Below the pieces are notes generated by a model, which saw only the letters and a list, made by a program, of their open reading frames with translations, was not told the origin of the DNA and did not search any database. Positions 5,681-5,935 of a DNA stretch of 5,935 nt are shown here, piece after piece (the stretch's first letter is position 1; every line of letters begins with the position of its first letter). The stretch spans positions 1 through 5,935 of the forward strand of contig JANXMO010000026.1 in NCBI GenBank assembly GCA_025354615.1, written 5' to 3'. Position numbers and translations under genes: made by a program. Source of the DNA: Burkholderiales bacterium. GTDB lineage: Bacteria > Pseudomonadota > Gammaproteobacteria > Burkholderiales > Burkholderiaceae_C.

Positions 5681-5935
5681 TCAAGCAGGCGAAGCCGTGT
5701 CGCAAAAAGCGAAGCGCAACAAAAACTGATGCATGGCTGTGGCCGCGGTCGCACCTTGGGCAGCGGCAACACTCAGCTGCGCCAACCCTTCCACCACATC
5801 GCCCGCGGCATAAACCTGCGGCACATTGGTGCGTCCGTGCGCGTCAACCAACAGGTGGCCGCTTTCGCTCAACTGCACGCCCAAATCATGTGCTACGCCA
5901 CAACGCGGTTGAACGCCCATGGCCGCATACAGGAT
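5681..5935 (-). CDS. Thioredoxin-reductase-like NAD(P)/FAD-dependent oxidoreductase, C-terminal fragment
   Basis: The last 84 codons of a gene that enters from the right edge. The sequence ILYAAMGVQPR matches the strand and turn that end the NAD(P)-binding domain in this family. It is followed by the second FAD-binding signature, GHLLVDAHGRTNVPQVYAAGDVV, with the flavin-contacting Gly45-Asp46 pair (numbering from the window edge). The LAQLSVAAAQGATAATAMHQFL helix is the usual C-terminal closing helix of thioredoxin reductases and close relatives such as alkyl hydroperoxide reductase flavoproteins. The CxxC redox motif would lie outside the window, so true thioredoxin reductase cannot be told from ferredoxin/flavodoxin reductase-type or other relatives. 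The internal ATG at 5920 is not the start, since family sequence continues upstream of it. No clear terminator follows. Confidence 0.88.
   Translation of the reverse strand: MLYAAMGVQPRCGVAHDLGVQLSESGHLLVDAHGRTNVPQVYAAGDVVEGLAQLSVAAAQGATAATAMHQFLLRFAFCDTASPA

Overview
The window looks like chromosomal DNA from a betaproteobacterium, probably Burkholderiales and near the Comamonadaceae. The basis is moderately high GC, G/C-rich third codon positions, and the character of the glycosidase, YihY-family and 60-residue proteins. This placement is inference from the sequence alone.

Layout, left to right. Positions 1-1135 (minus) hold most of a clan GH-A (GH1-like) glycoside hydrolase, cut by the left edge. 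Directly upstream, in the same frame and separated by one stop codon, is a 76-residue proline-rich protein (1145-1375, minus). A 106-bp divergent intergenic region follows, then glf, UDP-galactopyranose mutase (1482-2651, plus). glf converges on a minus-strand run of genes: a YihY/BrkB-family membrane protein (2784-3722), a small serine/alanine/proline-rich lipoprotein (3728-3997) only 5 nt upstream of it, a 60-residue hypothetical protein (4218-4400), an unrecognised protein of 338 residues (4585-5601), and the C-terminal end of a thioredoxin-reductase-like flavoprotein (5681-5935) cut by the right edge.

How they fit together. glf supplies UDP-galactofuranose for a surface polysaccharide, and the glycosidase next door may act on a related glycan, though nothing here proves the link. 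The lipoprotein and YihY-family protein are very probably co-transcribed and both belong to the cell envelope. The other minus-strand genes show no clear functional connection.

The most notable observation is at the 3' end of the 338-residue gene. The annotated frame ends in a short tail, while the -1 frame, entered at a GGGGCCC tract near 4621-4627, continues smoothly for 43 more residues to a stop at 4493. This suggests a frameshift mutation, a base-calling error, or less likely ribosomal slippage. The same protein begins with a serine/proline-rich, acid-poor N-terminus that resembles type III secretion signals; this is speculative. No rRNA, tRNA, CRISPR array, insertion sequence or integrase was seen, and no gene-free stretch exceeds 300 bases.
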